DNA of 14,779 nucleotides from CAYYNP01 sp964472545 (GTDB lineage Bacteria > Planctomycetota > Planctomycetia > Pirellulales > Thermoguttaceae). The stretch lies in contig CAYYNP010000250.1 in the NCBI GenBank assembly GCA_964472545.1, positions 1 to 14,779 on the forward strand. The letters are read 5' to 3'. Positions 1 to 6,868 of this stretch are shown here, one piece after another. A program made the position numbers and the translations under genes. Positions within the stretch are counted from its first letter, which is position 1. Each line of letters starts with the position of its first letter. Under the pieces are notes generated by a model, which worked only from the letters and a program-made list of their open reading frames with translations, was not told where the DNA came from and did no database searches.

Positions 1-1
1 C

Positions 2-745
2 CAGACGCGAATCGAAATGCGGCAGATCGGCGTGCGCGACGAAGCCAAACTGCTGGCCGATCACGGCGACTGCGGCAACCCGGTCTGCTGCAACAACCAC
101 CTGGTGCAGATGCCGCCGGTCTCGATGAAGATGGCCAAGATCCAAAAGGCGACGCTCGATCCGACCAAGATCTCCGGCCGTTGCGGGCGTCTGAAATGCT
201 GCCTGCGATACGAGTACGATACCTACGAACAGATCCAAAAGGAGATGCCGCCGACCGGTTCGTCGGTGATGACGCCCGAAGGGCCGGCGAAAGTCATCGG
301 CCACGAGATTCTCAGCCGGCAGGTGCTGGTGGTCACCGACGACCGCCGCCGCGTGCTGGTCGACGTGGACGAAGTATCGCGGGTCGAGACCGCACGCAAG
401 GGCGACAAGCAGGACAAGGGCGAGAAGAAGGGCAAGGGTGCCGAGAAGAGCAAAGTCGCCGAGAAGAGCAAAGTCGGCGAGAAGAGCAAAGTCGGCGAGA
501 AGGCCAAAGCCGGCGAGAACGCCAGATCCGACGAGAACGCCAGATCCGACGAGAAGGGCAAAGCCGGTGAGAAGGCCAAGGGCAACGAGAAGGCCAAGGG
601 CAACGAGAAGAGCAAGGGCAACGAGAAGACCAAAGCCGACGAGAAAGCCAAATCTGACGAGAAGGGCAACGCCGGTGATAAGCCCAATCGCCGCGAAAAC
701 AGTAAGAGCGGCAAGAGATCGCGGCGGCGCAACCGCAAGTCGTAG
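2..745 (+). CDS. ricT: PSP1-domain protein, RicT (YaaT) type; 5' end missing
   Basis: The reading frame is open from base 2, so the start lies upstream. The first visible residues read QTRIEMRQIGVRDEAKLL, a hallmark of the PSP1/RicT family. Counting from the Met at 17, the conserved cysteines are visible: C19 and C24–C25 in DCGNPVCC, and C56 and C61–C62 in CGRLKCCL. In Bacillus subtilis, RicT with RicA and RicF forms an Fe-S-containing complex that acts with RNase Y in mRNA processing; whether that holds here is unknown. After about residue 125 the family fold ends. Residues 142–219 form 13 back-to-back six-residue units of the type xEKxKx, and the protein ends in a basic patch, SKSGKRSRRRNRKS. 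Most family members lack such a tail, so it is probably a lineage-specific disordered, possibly nucleic-acid-binding, extension. The next gene starts 60 bp downstream on the same strand. Confidence 0.85.
   Translation, partial: QTRIEMRQIGVRDEAKLLADHGDCGNPVCCNNHLVQMPPVSMKMAKIQKATLDPTKISGRCGRLKCCLRYEYDTYEQIQKEMPPTGSSVMTPEGPAKVIGHEILSRQVLVVTDDRRRVLVDVDEVSRVETARKGDKQDKGEKKGKGAEKSKVAEKSKVGEKSKVGEKAKAGENARSDENARSDEKGKAGEKAKGNEKAKGNEKSKGNEKTKADEKAKSDEKGNAGDKPNRRENSKSGKRSRRRNRKS
440..673 (+). repeat. 18-bp coding tandem repeat in the ricT tail
   Basis: Thirteen consecutive 18-bp units encode the hexapeptide xEKxKx, for example AEKSKV, GEKSKV, GEKAKA, NEKAKG and DEKAKS. Adjacent units are nearly identical, such as the repeated GEKSKV and NEKAKG copies, which suggests recent expansion by replication slippage. 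Two units carry GENARS/DENARS instead of the lysine motif. The frame is kept throughout. Confidence 0.85.
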
Positions 746-805
746 ATCGGCCGGCCGTGACGGCGGTCGGCGGCGGCAGTGAGGAAACGAGAACCGAGAG
801 ACGAG

Positions 806-1306
806 ATGCTGGAACCCTCCCATCCGTTGGCGGAACTACTTCAAGAAGACCGACGCTTCACCTTCGAGGCGTACGTGTTCGTGTTCGAGGCGTTAGGCTA
901 TGCGCAGAACGTGTTGGACTTCGGCACGGAGTACCCCGCCGAGGCGCCGGCCTCGGAAGAAGAAGGGCCGCCCGACGAAGAGCCCGCCCACGAAGAGCCC
1001 GCCCACAAAGAGCCTGCCGACAAAGAGCCTGCCGACAAAGAGCCTGCCGTCGAGAAACACGTCACCGGCCAGGAATTGTGCGAGGCGATCCGGCAGTTCG
1101 CCCTGCAGCAGTTTGGCTACATGGCCAAGACGGTGTTGAACAATTGGGGCATCACGCGGACCGGCGATTTTGGCGAGATCGTATTCAATCTGATCCGCAT
1201 CGGTCAAATGCGCAAGACGCCGCACGACTGCCGCGAGGACTTCGACGACGTCTACGAATTCGACGCGGCCTTCGAACAGGATTTCAAGATCACGATGCCC
1301 GAGTAG
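806..1306 (+). CDS. Minf_1886 family protein with acidic repeat insert
   Basis: This 166-residue protein begins MLEPSHPLAELLQEDRRFTF and carries AYVFVFEALGYAQ, then HVTGQELCEAIRQFALQQFGYMAKTVLNNWGI and GDFGEIVFNLI. This pattern fits the uncharacterised Minf_1886 family, found mainly in planctomycetes and verrucomicrobia; no biochemical role is known to me. The two conserved halves are separated by an acidic Pro/Ala-rich insert at residues 47–83, including five pentapeptide units (DEEPA, HEEPA, HKEPA, DKEPA, DKEPA). I chose the ATG at 806 because GAGAG lies five bases upstream. An in-frame GTG at 779 has no ribosome-binding site and would add nine residues. The C-terminus is acidic and aromatic (DDVYEFDAAFEQDFKI). 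The gene lies 60 bp after ricT on the same strand and could share its transcript. Confidence 0.8.
   Translation: MLEPSHPLAELLQEDRRFTFEAYVFVFEALGYAQNVLDFGTEYPAEAPASEEEGPPDEEPAHEEPAHKEPADKEPADKEPAVEKHVTGQELCEAIRQFALQQFGYMAKTVLNNWGITRTGDFGEIVFNLIRIGQMRKTPHDCREDFDDVYEFDAAFEQDFKITMPE
974..1048 (+). repeat. 15-bp coding tandem repeat (x5)
   Basis: Five consecutive 15-bp units encode [DH][EK]EPA. The last two units, DKEPADKEPA, are almost identical in DNA, consistent with slippage. The array lies inside the Minf_1886-family gene between its two conserved segments and keeps the frame. Confidence 0.8.
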
Positions 1307-1349
1307 CCTTTGCGGGCGGCGATCGTGGCGGAAGATAAGGACATCGAGC

Positions 1350-1556
1350 ATGAGCCGGCGTCGCCGACGATCCACGGCCCGTAAGGCCGAGCAAAGGGCG
1401 GCCGAGAAGCCTCGTCCCGACGTCCCCGCCAAGAACGACGCCGACGCCCCTTCGGCACCGGACCCTCCTCGGCCGAACAAGCCGCTGCTGATCGCCGCCG
1501 CCGTGCTGCAGGCCGTTTGGCTGGTGTTCCTGCTGGTGCTGGCGGCCGGGCTTTAG
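1350..1556 (+). CDS. Small single-pass membrane protein, unknown function
   Basis: This 68-residue protein has a strongly basic N-terminus (MSRRRRRSTARKAEQR), a Pro/Ala/Asp-rich linker, and one hydrophobic segment at residues 45–68 ending in WLVFLLVLAAGL at the stop codon. The charge pattern predicts an N-in orientation with a C-terminal membrane anchor. A good ribosome-binding site, AAGGA at 1337–1341, lies eight bases before the ATG. It follows the Minf_1886-family gene by 43 bp on the same strand. I do not recognise the family. Small Arg-rich tail-anchored proteins of this sort are often missed in annotation. Confidence 0.6.
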   Translation: MSRRRRRSTARKAEQRAAEKPRPDVPAKNDADAPSAPDPPRPNKPLLIAAAVLQAVWLVFLLVLAAGL

Positions 1557-1580
1557 TGCACTTCCAACATTGATTTCTTG

Positions 1581-1677
1581 GGGTGGCTGGGGCAAAGCGC
1601 AGCGATGCCCCAGTGACTCATCGAGCTTTGAGAAAGCCGGTAACCTGGGGCACCGCTGCGCTTTGCCCCAGCCACCC
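1581..1677. repeat. Palindromic repeat element (33-bp arms)
   Basis: The left arm at 1581–1613 and right arm at 1645–1677 are reverse complements with one mismatch that could pair as G-U. They flank a 31-bp centre that itself contains GCTTT…AAAGC. The arm core is GGCTGGGGCAAAGCGCAGCG. The element has no coding capacity of its own and lies between two convergent genes, so its RNA hairpin could end transcription from both sides. The arm sequence looks like a dispersed repeat I associate with planctomycetes; this is from memory and not checked. Confidence 0.85.
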
Positions 1678-1709
1678 ACGAGTCTGAATGCCACCCACAA
1701 GTCTGAATG
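1672..1709. repeat. 19-bp tandem duplication
   Basis: Two adjacent 19-bp copies of CCACCCACRAGTCTGAATG, at 1672–1690 and 1691–1709, differ at one base. The first copy overlaps the outer edge of the palindromic element's right arm, and the second ends one base before the cheB stop codon. The duplication could be part of the mobile repeat or a scar of its insertion. Confidence 0.85.
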
Positions 1710-1710
1710 C

Positions 1711-2826
1711 CTATCCGCCCGCGCCGACCGGGCGACGAGTCCAGAGATCGGCGATCTGCCGGGTGATGACTCCGGCGGCCGTAGATAGGGCGAACTGCCG
1801 ATCGACGTTGCCTTCGCAATGGGCGACCTTGTTCATGCCGTAGACGTCGGAGGTGGCCTCGTCTTGTCCGAGGACGTAGCCGCCGGCGCGGCGAATCGCG
1901 CGGCATCCTTCCGAGCCGTCGCGGCCCATGCCGGTCATGATGACCCCCAGGCAGCCGCCCTGGAAGACCTCGGCTGCCGATCGCATCATCACGTCGGCCG
2001 ACGGTTTGTGGCTGCTGACCGATGCACCGTCGGCGAGCCGGGCCTTGACGAATTTGCCCAGCCGCCGCAGTTGCAGGTGCCTCCCGCCCGGGGCGATCAG
2101 CACGTGGTTCGGACGCAGGCGGTCGCCGTCTTCGGCCTCTTTGATCGAGAGCGCCGAGATCGAATCCAGCCGCCAGGCCAACGGCTTGGTGAATTGGGCC
2201 GGCATGTGCTGCACGACCACGATCGGCGGCATCGGCGGGCGGAGATTCTCGAACAGCCCCGAGAGCGCGGGCGGGCCGCCGGTGGAGATCCCGATCGCGA
2301 TACACTTGTCGGCCAACTCGGCGGGCACGGTCTCGGAGACGCGGCTCGGTGTCCGCGGCTGCCGCGCTTTGGCCTCGCGGCGTTGTTTGCGATCCCGCCG
2401 AATCTGAAGAATGCGCCGCACGTCGGTCCCCGCGGCGGAGCGAACCTTCCGCATCAACTCGTCGCCCAACACGGCGGCCGCCTTGGCTCCGCTGGTGGGC
2501 TTGGCCACGTAGTCCAGCGCGCCGCGATCGAGCGCTTCGAGGGTCACGTCGGCGCCCAGACGGGTCATCGAGCTGACCATAATCACCGGCACGGGGCGCC
2601 GCTCGAGGATCGCGTCGAGCGTGGCCAGGCCGTCCATCCCCGGCATCTGCACGTCGAGCGTGACGACGTCCGGCCGGGCCGAGTCGATGATCCCCAAGGC
2701 CTTCCGTCCGTCGGCCGCCGTGGCCGCCACTTCAATTCCTTCGGCTTCCGCAATGTGGTCGCAGATCATCGTGCGGATGAGAATCGAGTCGTCGACGACC
2801 AGGACGCGGACGTTTCCTGCCGGCAT
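1711..2826 (-). CDS. cheB: CheB: protein-glutamate methylesterase / glutaminase
   Basis: This 371-residue protein has the full CheB layout. The N-terminal receiver domain (about 5–125) has acidic pocket D12–D13, phospho-acceptor D58 in LDVQMPGMDG and K109. A basic linker (about 140–165) leads to the methylesterase domain. Its catalytic triad is visible as S181 in GISTGGP, H207 in VVQHMPAQFT and D303 in TGMGRDG. CheB removes methyl groups from, and deamidates glutamines on, chemoreceptor signalling domains once phosphorylated by CheA. Length and motifs are normal, so the enzyme should be active. The start at 2826 is supported by GGAG six bases upstream. No cheA, cheR, cheW or receptor gene lies in the window, so it is an orphan here. 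It converges with the small membrane-protein gene across the palindromic repeat. Confidence 0.95.
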   Translation of the reverse strand: MPAGNVRVLVVDDSILIRTMICDHIAEAEGIEVAATAADGRKALGIIDSARPDVVTLDVQMPGMDGLATLDAILERRPVPVIMVSSMTRLGADVTLEALDRGALDYVAKPTSGAKAAAVLGDELMRKVRSAAGTDVRRILQIRRDRKQRREAKARQPRTPSRVSETVPAELADKCIAIGISTGGPPALSGLFENLRPPMPPIVVVQHMPAQFTKPLAWRLDSISALSIKEAEDGDRLRPNHVLIAPGGRHLQLRRLGKFVKARLADGASVSSHKPSADVMMRSAAEVFQGGCLGVIMTGMGRDGSEGCRAIRRAGGYVLGQDEATSDVYGMNKVAHCEGNVDRQFALSTAAGVITRQIADLWTRRPVGAGG

Positions 2827-3135
2827 GTTTCACTCCAAATCGGTTCTGCCGCCCGTCTTTCAGGGTTGCCGAAGCGCTCTCCTACGACTGGAGATGCGCA
2901 TTTCTAGGCATCTTGAAAACGTAGCTTATCGAGACGGGCGCCGGCGCGTGAAACGCGCAGCCGGACGCGGCCGCATTCAGCCCCGGGGAGCGAGGCGTCT
3001 TGATCTCTCGTGCCGATTCCGTTCTCGCGCCGCACAGCGCGTCACGACCGTTGCGATCCGCCCGACCGGATCGTGCCCGAGCCGGCCACATCGACGGAAT
3101 CAGATGGCTACCGTGCAATCGCTCCGCGCTCTCGC
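2827..3135. other. Intergenic stretch upstream of cheB, no gene seen
   Basis: This 309-bp gap separates two minus-strand genes. It holds the cheB ribosome-binding site and must hold the cheB promoter unless cheB is read through from the gene upstream. Short open frames cross it on both strands, but none has a ribosome-binding site or protein-like composition. I see no T-tract terminator after the large exported-protein gene. Confidence 0.5.
2833..2836 (-). promoter_or_regulatory. Ribosome-binding site of cheB
   Basis: On the minus strand GGAG precedes the ATG by six bases, supporting the chosen start. I see no convincing promoter further upstream. Confidence 0.6.
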
Positions 3136-6100
3136 TCAACCCCCGTCCGGCGCCGGCTCCTGCGCCGCGACGATGCTGGCATCAACTGTGATATGGTTTG
3201 CGGTCTCCAGCGATACGTGCGTTGTGCCCGCCAGCCGACCGTATAGCTTGACTTGAAATGACGTCGGCTGCTTGCCGCCGGACTCGGGGCGATACGGCAA
3301 GAACTCTGCTACTTTCGTGTTCACTGCACCCAAGAACGTGTTCAGTTGCGTTCCAGCTAGCACGTACCTGCGCCGAACCTCATCGTATGGAACTTTCTCG
3401 GTGGGGAGAATGTCGAGCAAGATATCGACATCTTTGGTGCCGTCGGAGTACCGCATGGCGACTTCGAGCGTGACCTCCTTAGGCGGTATCACCGCGGAGG
3501 GAGCGCGGATCGACAACTGCCTTCCCGGAAGCGATATCGAAACCGTCGAGAAGGTGTTGTTCTTCTCGTCGTGAGCGTACTGCACGTTGTATCGGGCCGG
3601 ATCCCACTCCAAACGACGTTTGGTTGCCGACGAAGGCGAACTACCTGGCGCCACCGGTATCGTCAGGTGGCTGGAGACCCCGTAGGGAGTGGCCAGGTGC
3701 ACGTCGACCAGGTCGCCTTTTTGGGGGTGGAAGAACGGCCGGACGTTCGGCGGGATGTGGACTTCCATCACCTGGCGGCTGAGCAGACGGAACTGAACGT
3801 ACTCTCCGCCGGCAACCACGGCCGTATCGTGAACGCTGAAGCCGTCGCCGACCAGAAACATCCTCGTCATCCCGTCGCGGCTGATGCCGGGCGCCCCGTA
3901 CCAGCCGATCAACTCGGGCGCCAAGTCCGTGATCCCGCGGTTGAACATCTCGAATCCGCCCAGCGTGTTCTCGTGCGGCACCTGCGCCACCATCGTCTGC
4001 AAAGGCAACTCGCGGTCGAGTTGCCGCACCCGCCGCAACAGGCGGTCGACTTCGCCGTCTCGGTAAAGGTCGCAGACGTCGACGGCCTGTGCGGCCAACT
4101 GCTCCATCGACTTGATCGACCGGCTCATCTGCATCGTCTCGTGCATGCTGGCGTCAGTGTGCTTTGGATGGGTCAGGCAGAACCAGTTGGTGCGCGTGTC
4201 GAATTGCACGTACGGCACGAAGGAAGGCATGATCACGATCGCCACGCATTCCCGCATGCCGGGCTCCAGTTCGCGCTGACGGATGTCCTCGTCGCGCGTG
4301 GGGCCGCCCAGCAGCGTTTCGCGAAACGTGGCCAGGTTGCCCTTGATCGGCGGCGTTTGGAAGCGAGGCGTGAATCGCCAGCCGAAGGTGTCGTCGCCGT
4401 GCGAGAAACCCACCACCGTGCGGTTCAGGCCGATGGTGGCCATGTCCCATTCCAGCCGCCGCGTGAACCGCATCAGGCCCTGGGCGTTGATCTCGCCGCT
4501 GGCAAACGCCAACGCCATGGCAATCTGCAACTCCCGCCGCCGGGCAAAGGCGTCGGCCACGTTCTGGTCCTGCGTCACCGGGTCCAACGCAAACACGTGG
4601 ATCGGCCAGCGGCACTTGACGTACTCGTTGAACACCTCCCGCTCCATGACGCCGGGGTCGGGGAGGTAGAAGTGCGGATTCTCGAGGATCGGAATGCGGC
4701 CGTTCTTCGCCGAACTCGCCTCTTTGATGTCTCGGGCTAGCCGTTCGTTCAACAACGCCGACTCCACGAGGATCGCCCAGGCCAAAGCGACCGTCGTGGT
4801 GCCCTCCCAGAAGCGGTAGTCTCCAGGCAAACCGGCGACCTGCTCCAAGAACTCATCCCGCTTCCGCTGCACTTTCGGCACGTCGCGTTGACGTATGGCA
4901 CTGGCCAAGTCCCGACCGGAGTACCGCCAGTGGCGCTCGCTTCCGGGAAACGCCAGCAGTTCGTATGCCGCCTGCAGTTCTTCCTGCAAGAAGGCACGAA
5001 CGTCCATCAAGTGGATCATCCGCTGGTTAACCTCGTGTGCCCCCAAGCCTTCCTTAGCGTCCGCAGCAACATGCGCGAATAGTTGCAGGTCATATATTGC
5101 CAGAATCTGCGAAGGCGGAATCGGCAGTCGGGCTCGGCGTGACAATGATGCAGGAATGGAAAGACCCAAAACCGAGTAGAACGCTGTCGGGGCCGGGGGC
5201 TCCTTCCCGTTCTCGCTCAGACTATCATCGACTGAACCTCCTTGCCTGCTTGTGCTCGAACTACCCAAGGCAACTGGTCTTGCCTCAGTGCTTGACTCGC
5301 GAAGGACGTTGCCTCGAGGACGTTCCCGACGCCCTTCGCTTCTCTCGCTGAGAGGTGAATCACGTTCCATCTCGACCTCGAATTCGTAGAGATCGGAGTC
5401 CTTTTCGTAATGGCGTGCGGCGATCGCGCTGAGGTACCTCTGAATCTCGTCGTCCGTGCTGTTGATTACCTTCGTAATCGGATACGCCAACTGATCCACC
5501 AGATCGTTGATCACCAGATGCCGAAACGTCGACGGCAGCAGGTCTCGGCCGGGTTCGTACGATGCGGTGATCGTGATCTCGGCCCCGTAGCCCTTGCGGG
5601 TCTTGCCGCCGGGCAGGACGGAGACCGGAATGCGGACCAGATTCAACGAGTAGCCGGGCGAATCGGCCGTGTCGTCGCCTTCGTTGATTCGCCGCAACTC
5701 GTGGAGATGGTTCAGGTATCGAGCCCTCTGATCCAGTTCGAGCGTCGGCTCCAGCGCGAGCGTGTTCCCGCCGGCCACCGTGAAGTCGGTGTTTACCTTC
5801 TCATCCAGCCCGAACGGGGCCACGCGCGTGATGACGTTTTGGCCGTTCGCCCCGTTCTCCTTGGTGGGATCCGATATCAGCGTGGCGGGGAAGTAGTAGA
5901 TGTTCTCGTCGCCGTCCTTTGTGGGGGCCGGCGGAATCCCGCTGGCTTCCGACAGCTTCGCCTGCATCGCCATGGCCATGCCCAGGTACGCCTGGTCGCT
6001 GCGGCGAATGGCGGCGTTCATTTTCACCTCGAACTTGCCCAATTCGGAGGCCAACTGCCGTTCGAATTCGTCGCGATGCCGCATCAGCCGCGCCTCACCC

Positions 6101-6360
6101 CAGACGTCCGGCTGCTTGGCGACCACGGTGCCGTAGCAATCGAGATGATGCTCCAACCAATCGATCTGCTTGGCCAGTTGTTCGATCGTGTCGTCTTTCG
6201 GTGTGTCGGGCGCCTTGCGGTGGAAGACCGCGTCGACCGGCTCCTTCAGCCCCGAGAGGATGCGAAACACCTCGCCGCCGCGGCTGGGGGGCGTGGGAGC
6301 CAAGGTCAGGGTCAGTGCCACAAGAGCGATAAGAAAGGCGATCCTCGTCGCGCAGCGCAT
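3136..6360 (-). CDS. Large exported protein of unknown function (1074 aa)
   Basis: I do not recognise the family. The start at 6360 is set by GGAGGAGG five bases upstream and by the signal peptide it opens: MRCATRIAFLIALVALTLTL, basic then hydrophobic. After export, the first 310 residues are mostly helical and charged (for example DWLEHHLDCYG and HRDEFERQLASELGKFEVKM), with YYFPATLI and a β-rich stretch. Residues 334–389 form a Ser/Arg/Glu-rich linker. Residues 420–830 are again mostly helical and contain conserved-looking blocks such as FSHGDDTFGWRFTPRFQTPP (about 651) and IVIMPSFVPYVQFD (about 707). The last 240 residues are β-rich (DGFSVHDTAVVAGGEYVQF, about 839), like an Ig/IPT-type domain, though that is only an impression. 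No catalytic motif, sortase signal or PEP-CTERM tail is visible. A periplasmic or surface location is likely. Confidence 0.7.
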   Translation of the reverse strand: MRCATRIAFLIALVALTLTLAPTPPSRGGEVFRILSGLKEPVDAVFHRKAPDTPKDDTIEQLAKQIDWLEHHLDCYGTVVAKQPDVWGEARLMRHRDEFERQLASELGKFEVKMNAAIRRSDQAYLGMAMAMQAKLSEASGIPPAPTKDGDENIYYFPATLISDPTKENGANGQNVITRVAPFGLDEKVNTDFTVAGGNTLALEPTLELDQRARYLNHLHELRRINEGDDTADSPGYSLNLVRIPVSVLPGGKTRKGYGAEITITASYEPGRDLLPSTFRHLVINDLVDQLAYPITKVINSTDDEIQRYLSAIAARHYEKDSDLYEFEVEMERDSPLSERSEGRRERPRGNVLRESSTEARPVALGSSSTSRQGGSVDDSLSENGKEPPAPTAFYSVLGLSIPASLSRRARLPIPPSQILAIYDLQLFAHVAADAKEGLGAHEVNQRMIHLMDVRAFLQEELQAAYELLAFPGSERHWRYSGRDLASAIRQRDVPKVQRKRDEFLEQVAGLPGDYRFWEGTTTVALAWAILVESALLNERLARDIKEASSAKNGRIPILENPHFYLPDPGVMEREVFNEYVKCRWPIHVFALDPVTQDQNVADAFARRRELQIAMALAFASGEINAQGLMRFTRRLEWDMATIGLNRTVVGFSHGDDTFGWRFTPRFQTPPIKGNLATFRETLLGGPTRDEDIRQRELEPGMRECVAIVIMPSFVPYVQFDTRTNWFCLTHPKHTDASMHETMQMSRSIKSMEQLAAQAVDVCDLYRDGEVDRLLRRVRQLDRELPLQTMVAQVPHENTLGGFEMFNRGITDLAPELIGWYGAPGISRDGMTRMFLVGDGFSVHDTAVVAGGEYVQFRLLSRQVMEVHIPPNVRPFFHPQKGDLVDVHLATPYGVSSHLTIPVAPGSSPSSATKRRLEWDPARYNVQYAHDEKNNTFSTVSISLPGRQLSIRAPSAVIPPKEVTLEVAMRYSDGTKDVDILLDILPTEKVPYDEVRRRYVLAGTQLNTFLGAVNTKVAEFLPYRPESGGKQPTSFQVKLYGRLAGTTHVSLETANHITVDASIVAAQEPAPDGG

Positions 6361-6365
6361 AGCAT

Positions 6366-6373
6366 CCTCCTCC
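6366..6373 (-). promoter_or_regulatory. Strong ribosome-binding site fixing the exported protein's start
   Basis: GGAGGAGG on the minus strand lies five bases before the ATG at 6360. It is the strongest Shine-Dalgarno sequence in the window. It rules out the in-frame extension up to 6618, which would bury the signal peptide about 86 residues inside the protein. Confidence 0.8.
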
Positions 6374-6569
6374 GTGATGCGCAAACCCCCAGCCCGGCGT
6401 GACGTACCTCCACGGGCCGTACAGAAAGTGAGGTTTGCCTCCAATGTGCCCGAGGCCGATCCCTGGCCATGCTGCCCGGCAGCGCCCAGCGGCCCCGCGT
6501 GTAACCAATGCAGCAATCGGGCGGATTCTGCGCCCGTCTCCACGCTAATTCGTCGCTTGCGGTGGCCTT

Positions 6570-6588
6570 TTCTCGCAATTGGTGAGAA
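6570..6588. promoter_or_regulatory. Operator-like palindrome
   Basis: TTCTCGCAATTGGTGAGAA has TTCTC/GAGAA arms around a self-complementary CAATTG core. It lies in the divergent region 210 bp before the exported-protein gene and 280 bp before recQ. A dimeric regulator site is possible, but no regulator gene is nearby and chance is not excluded. Confidence 0.25.
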
Positions 6589-6743
6589 CCCACCAGCCTT
6601 CGTGGGAACAACCGTCACAACCGGTACGACGATCTATTGCGATCGGAGCCCGCCGAACGCTGCGCCTGCACGAGCAGGGATGGCCTCGCCCGGCGCACGT
6701 TGCTAGACTGGATACTCGTCGGTCTCCCGTTCCTTGCCCGGAA

Positions 6744-6771
6744 CGCCTGCCGGAACGCCGTTCGGCAGGCG
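6744..6771. repeat. Strong GC hairpin upstream of recQ
   Basis: CGCCTGCCGGAAC pairs with GTTCGGCAGGCG across a three-base loop, with one bulged G. No T-run follows, so it is not a standard terminator. It lies about 100 bp before the recQ start and could fold in the recQ leader if the transcript begins upstream of it. Confidence 0.6.
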
Positions 6772-6868
6772 ACTCGTTGCTGCCGGATGAAACGACGTCT
6801 CTCGGAGCAGGTGACGAGACGACTGCGATCCGCTGGACACTGAGAGCCCGGAAGCCGAGGACCTTGCC

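Larger units (their letters stand above)
6361..6868. other. Divergent intergenic region, no gene seen
   Basis: This 508-bp gap lies between the divergently read exported-protein gene and recQ and should hold both promoters. I could not identify a convincing -35/-10 pair. It contains one operator-like palindrome and one strong hairpin, both listed separately. Frames crossing it are arginine- and proline-rich and look like chance open frames in GC-rich DNA. Confidence 0.5.

Noticed and set aside
2900..2960. Sigma-28-like CGATAA upstream of cheB
   Set aside because: Only half of the -10 pattern is present and there is no TAAA -35 at the right spacing.
2882..3139. 85-codon minus-strand frame between cheB and the exported-protein gene
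   Set aside because: No ribosome-binding site, a composition typical of noncoding GC-rich DNA, and overlap with the end of the upstream gene.
3571..6402. Long plus-strand frames opposite the exported-protein gene
   Set aside because: They are shadows of the minus-strand gene, rich in His, Arg and Val, with no ribosome-binding site or domain.
6361..6618. 86-residue N-terminal extension of the large exported protein
   Set aside because: It would bury the signal peptide; the strong GGAGGAGG site places the start at 6360, and the extension is not protein-like.
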